Positions 4,747 to 5,793 of a stretch of DNA of 5,793 nucleotides are shown here, piece after piece. A model generated the notes under the pieces. That model saw nothing but the letters and a program-made list of their open reading frames with translations. It ran no database searches and was not told the DNA's origin. Numbering within the stretch: position 1 is the stretch's first letter; each line of letters opens with the position of its first letter. The DNA comes from Oscillospiraceae bacterium. GTDB taxonomy: Bacteria > Bacillota_A > Clostridia > Oscillospirales > Oscillospiraceae. The translations under genes and the position numbers were made by a program. The stretch is from NCBI GenBank assembly GCA_017936985.1, contig JAGBEM010000168.1, positions 1 through 5,793 on the forward strand, in the 5' to 3' direction.

Positions 4747-5793
4747 ATGACTACTGATGAACTGCGCGAATCCCTGCTGGCTTCGCCCAAGAACGGCTAT
4801 GCCCGTATCACTGGGGAGCAGCGCACAGAAATGGAAGATTACTGCAAGCGCTACATGGCGTTTATGGATGCGGCCAAGACTGAGCGGGAAGCGACTGCCT
4901 GGGCTATTGCCGAAGCGGAAAAAAACGGCTTCAAGCCCTTTGCTCCCGGCATGGAAGTCAAGCCCGGTGACAAGATCTACTACAACAACCGGGATAAGGC
5001 TATCGCCCTGGCTGTGATCGGCACTGAGCCCCTGAGTAAGGGTGCCAATATTTGTGCTGCCCATGTGGATTCTCCCCGGATGGACTTAAAGCCCAATCCG
5101 TTGTATGAGGATTCAGAGATCGCTTATTTCAAGACCCATTACTACGGCGGCATCAAAAAGTACCAGTGGGTCACTGTGCCTCTGGCCCTCCATGGTGTTG
5201 TCTACCGCAAGGACGGCAGTGTGATCACTGTGACCATCGGCGAAGATGACAATGACCCGGTGCTGATGATCTCCGATCTGCTGATCCACCTGTCTGCCGA
5301 TCAGATGCAGAAGACTGCCGGTAAGGTCATTGCCGGTGAGCAGCTGAATGTGATCCTGGGCACTGAGCCTATCGAGGGCGAGGGCGGCGACCTGGTGAAG
5401 CTGAATGTGATGAAGTTCCTGAACGAAAAGTACGGCATGATCGAAAATGATTTCCTGTCCGCTGAGCTGACCATCGTGCCGGCAGGCAAGTGCCGTGAGG
5501 TTGGCTTCGACCGGAGTTTGATCAGTGCCTACGGTCACGACGACCGGGTTTGCGCTTATGCAGAGCTGGAGGCCCTGTTCAACATTCCCACTCCCACCAA
5601 GACCGCTGTGTGCATCCTGGCGGACAAGGAAGAGATCGGCAGCGTTGGCATTTCCGGTATGCAGAGCCAGTATTTTGAGCATTTTATGGGCGGCCTTTGC
5701 GATGCCCAAGGGGTAAAGCTCTTTGACTGCTTTGCCAACTCCTTCTGCCTCAGCGCAGACGTGAGCAATGCCTACGACCCCAACTTCCCGGAG
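4747..5793 (+). CDS. M18 family aminopeptidase (aspartyl aminopeptidase-like), C-terminus cut by window edge
   Basis: An open frame of 349 codons without a stop, running off the window. It is a di-zinc metallopeptidase of family M18, cytoplasmic, removing N-terminal (often acidic) residues from peptides. Metal and catalytic motifs appear in order: AAHVDSPR with ligand H106 and D108; GHDDR with the likely bridging D265; DKEEIGS with catalytic E295 and ligand E296; and SADVSNAYDP with ligand D338. The last histidine ligand, expected near the C-terminus, is not included. Members are usually about 430-480 residues, so roughly 100 are missing. The N-terminus starts MTTDELRES with an AAGGAGG ribosome binding site ahead. 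It follows coaE by 21 nt and is probably part of the same transcript, perhaps with an additional promoter at 4688-4715. Whether it prefers aspartate cannot be told from sequence. Confidence 0.93.
   Translation, partial: MTTDELRESLLASPKNGYARITGEQRTEMEDYCKRYMAFMDAAKTEREATAWAIAEAEKNGFKPFAPGMEVKPGDKIYYNNRDKAIALAVIGTEPLSKGANICAAHVDSPRMDLKPNPLYEDSEIAYFKTHYYGGIKKYQWVTVPLALHGVVYRKDGSVITVTIGEDDNDPVLMISDLLIHLSADQMQKTAGKVIAGEQLNVILGTEPIEGEGGDLVKLNVMKFLNEKYGMIENDFLSAELTIVPAGKCREVGFDRSLISAYGHDDRVCAYAELEALFNIPTPTKTAVCILADKEEIGSVGISGMQSQYFEHFMGGLCDAQGVKLFDCFANSFCLSADVSNAYDPNFPE

Overview
The window looks like chromosomal DNA from a Gram-positive anaerobe of the class Clostridia, probably an Oscillospirales/Ruminococcaceae-type gut bacterium. 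This is inferred from moderate-to-high GC, strong AAGGAGG ribosome binding sites, near-consensus sigma-A promoters and gene content (BlaI-type repressor, PfoR-like EIIC membrane protein, MATE pump). No rRNA, tRNA, insertion sequence, CRISPR array or phage gene was seen.

Left part, minus strand (1-1567). A PfoR-like/PTS_EIIC_2 membrane protein (246-1328) is read leftward from a consensus promoter at 1539-1567. Between promoter and start codon lies a roughly 200-nt leader rich in mutually exclusive RNA pairings, including a hairpin that covers the ribosome binding region. The gene ends at a 15-bp hairpin terminator (197-237). Directly after it comes the promoter of the next minus-strand gene, whose first 39 codons (1-117) encode the N-terminus of a BlaI/MecI/CopY-type repressor. 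That promoter carries two dyads resembling the BlaI family operator, suggesting autoregulation.

Right part, plus strand (1637-5793). A sigma-A promoter at 1637-1665 precedes a compact run of four genes: a MATE multidrug/sodium antiporter-like protein (1705-3090), a two-domain Sua5/TsaC threonylcarbamoyl-AMP synthase (3113-4147), dephospho-CoA kinase CoaE (4144-4725, overlapping by ATGA) and an M18 metalloaminopeptidase (4747 to the window edge, truncated). Gaps are 22, -4 and 21 nt, so they probably share a transcript. A possible extra promoter lies in the end of coaE.

The three right-hand genes are housekeeping functions (tRNA t6A modification, CoA synthesis, peptide turnover) placed behind a transporter. 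The most unusual part is the structured leader of the PfoR-like gene, which behaves on paper like a riboswitch but which I could not assign to a known class.
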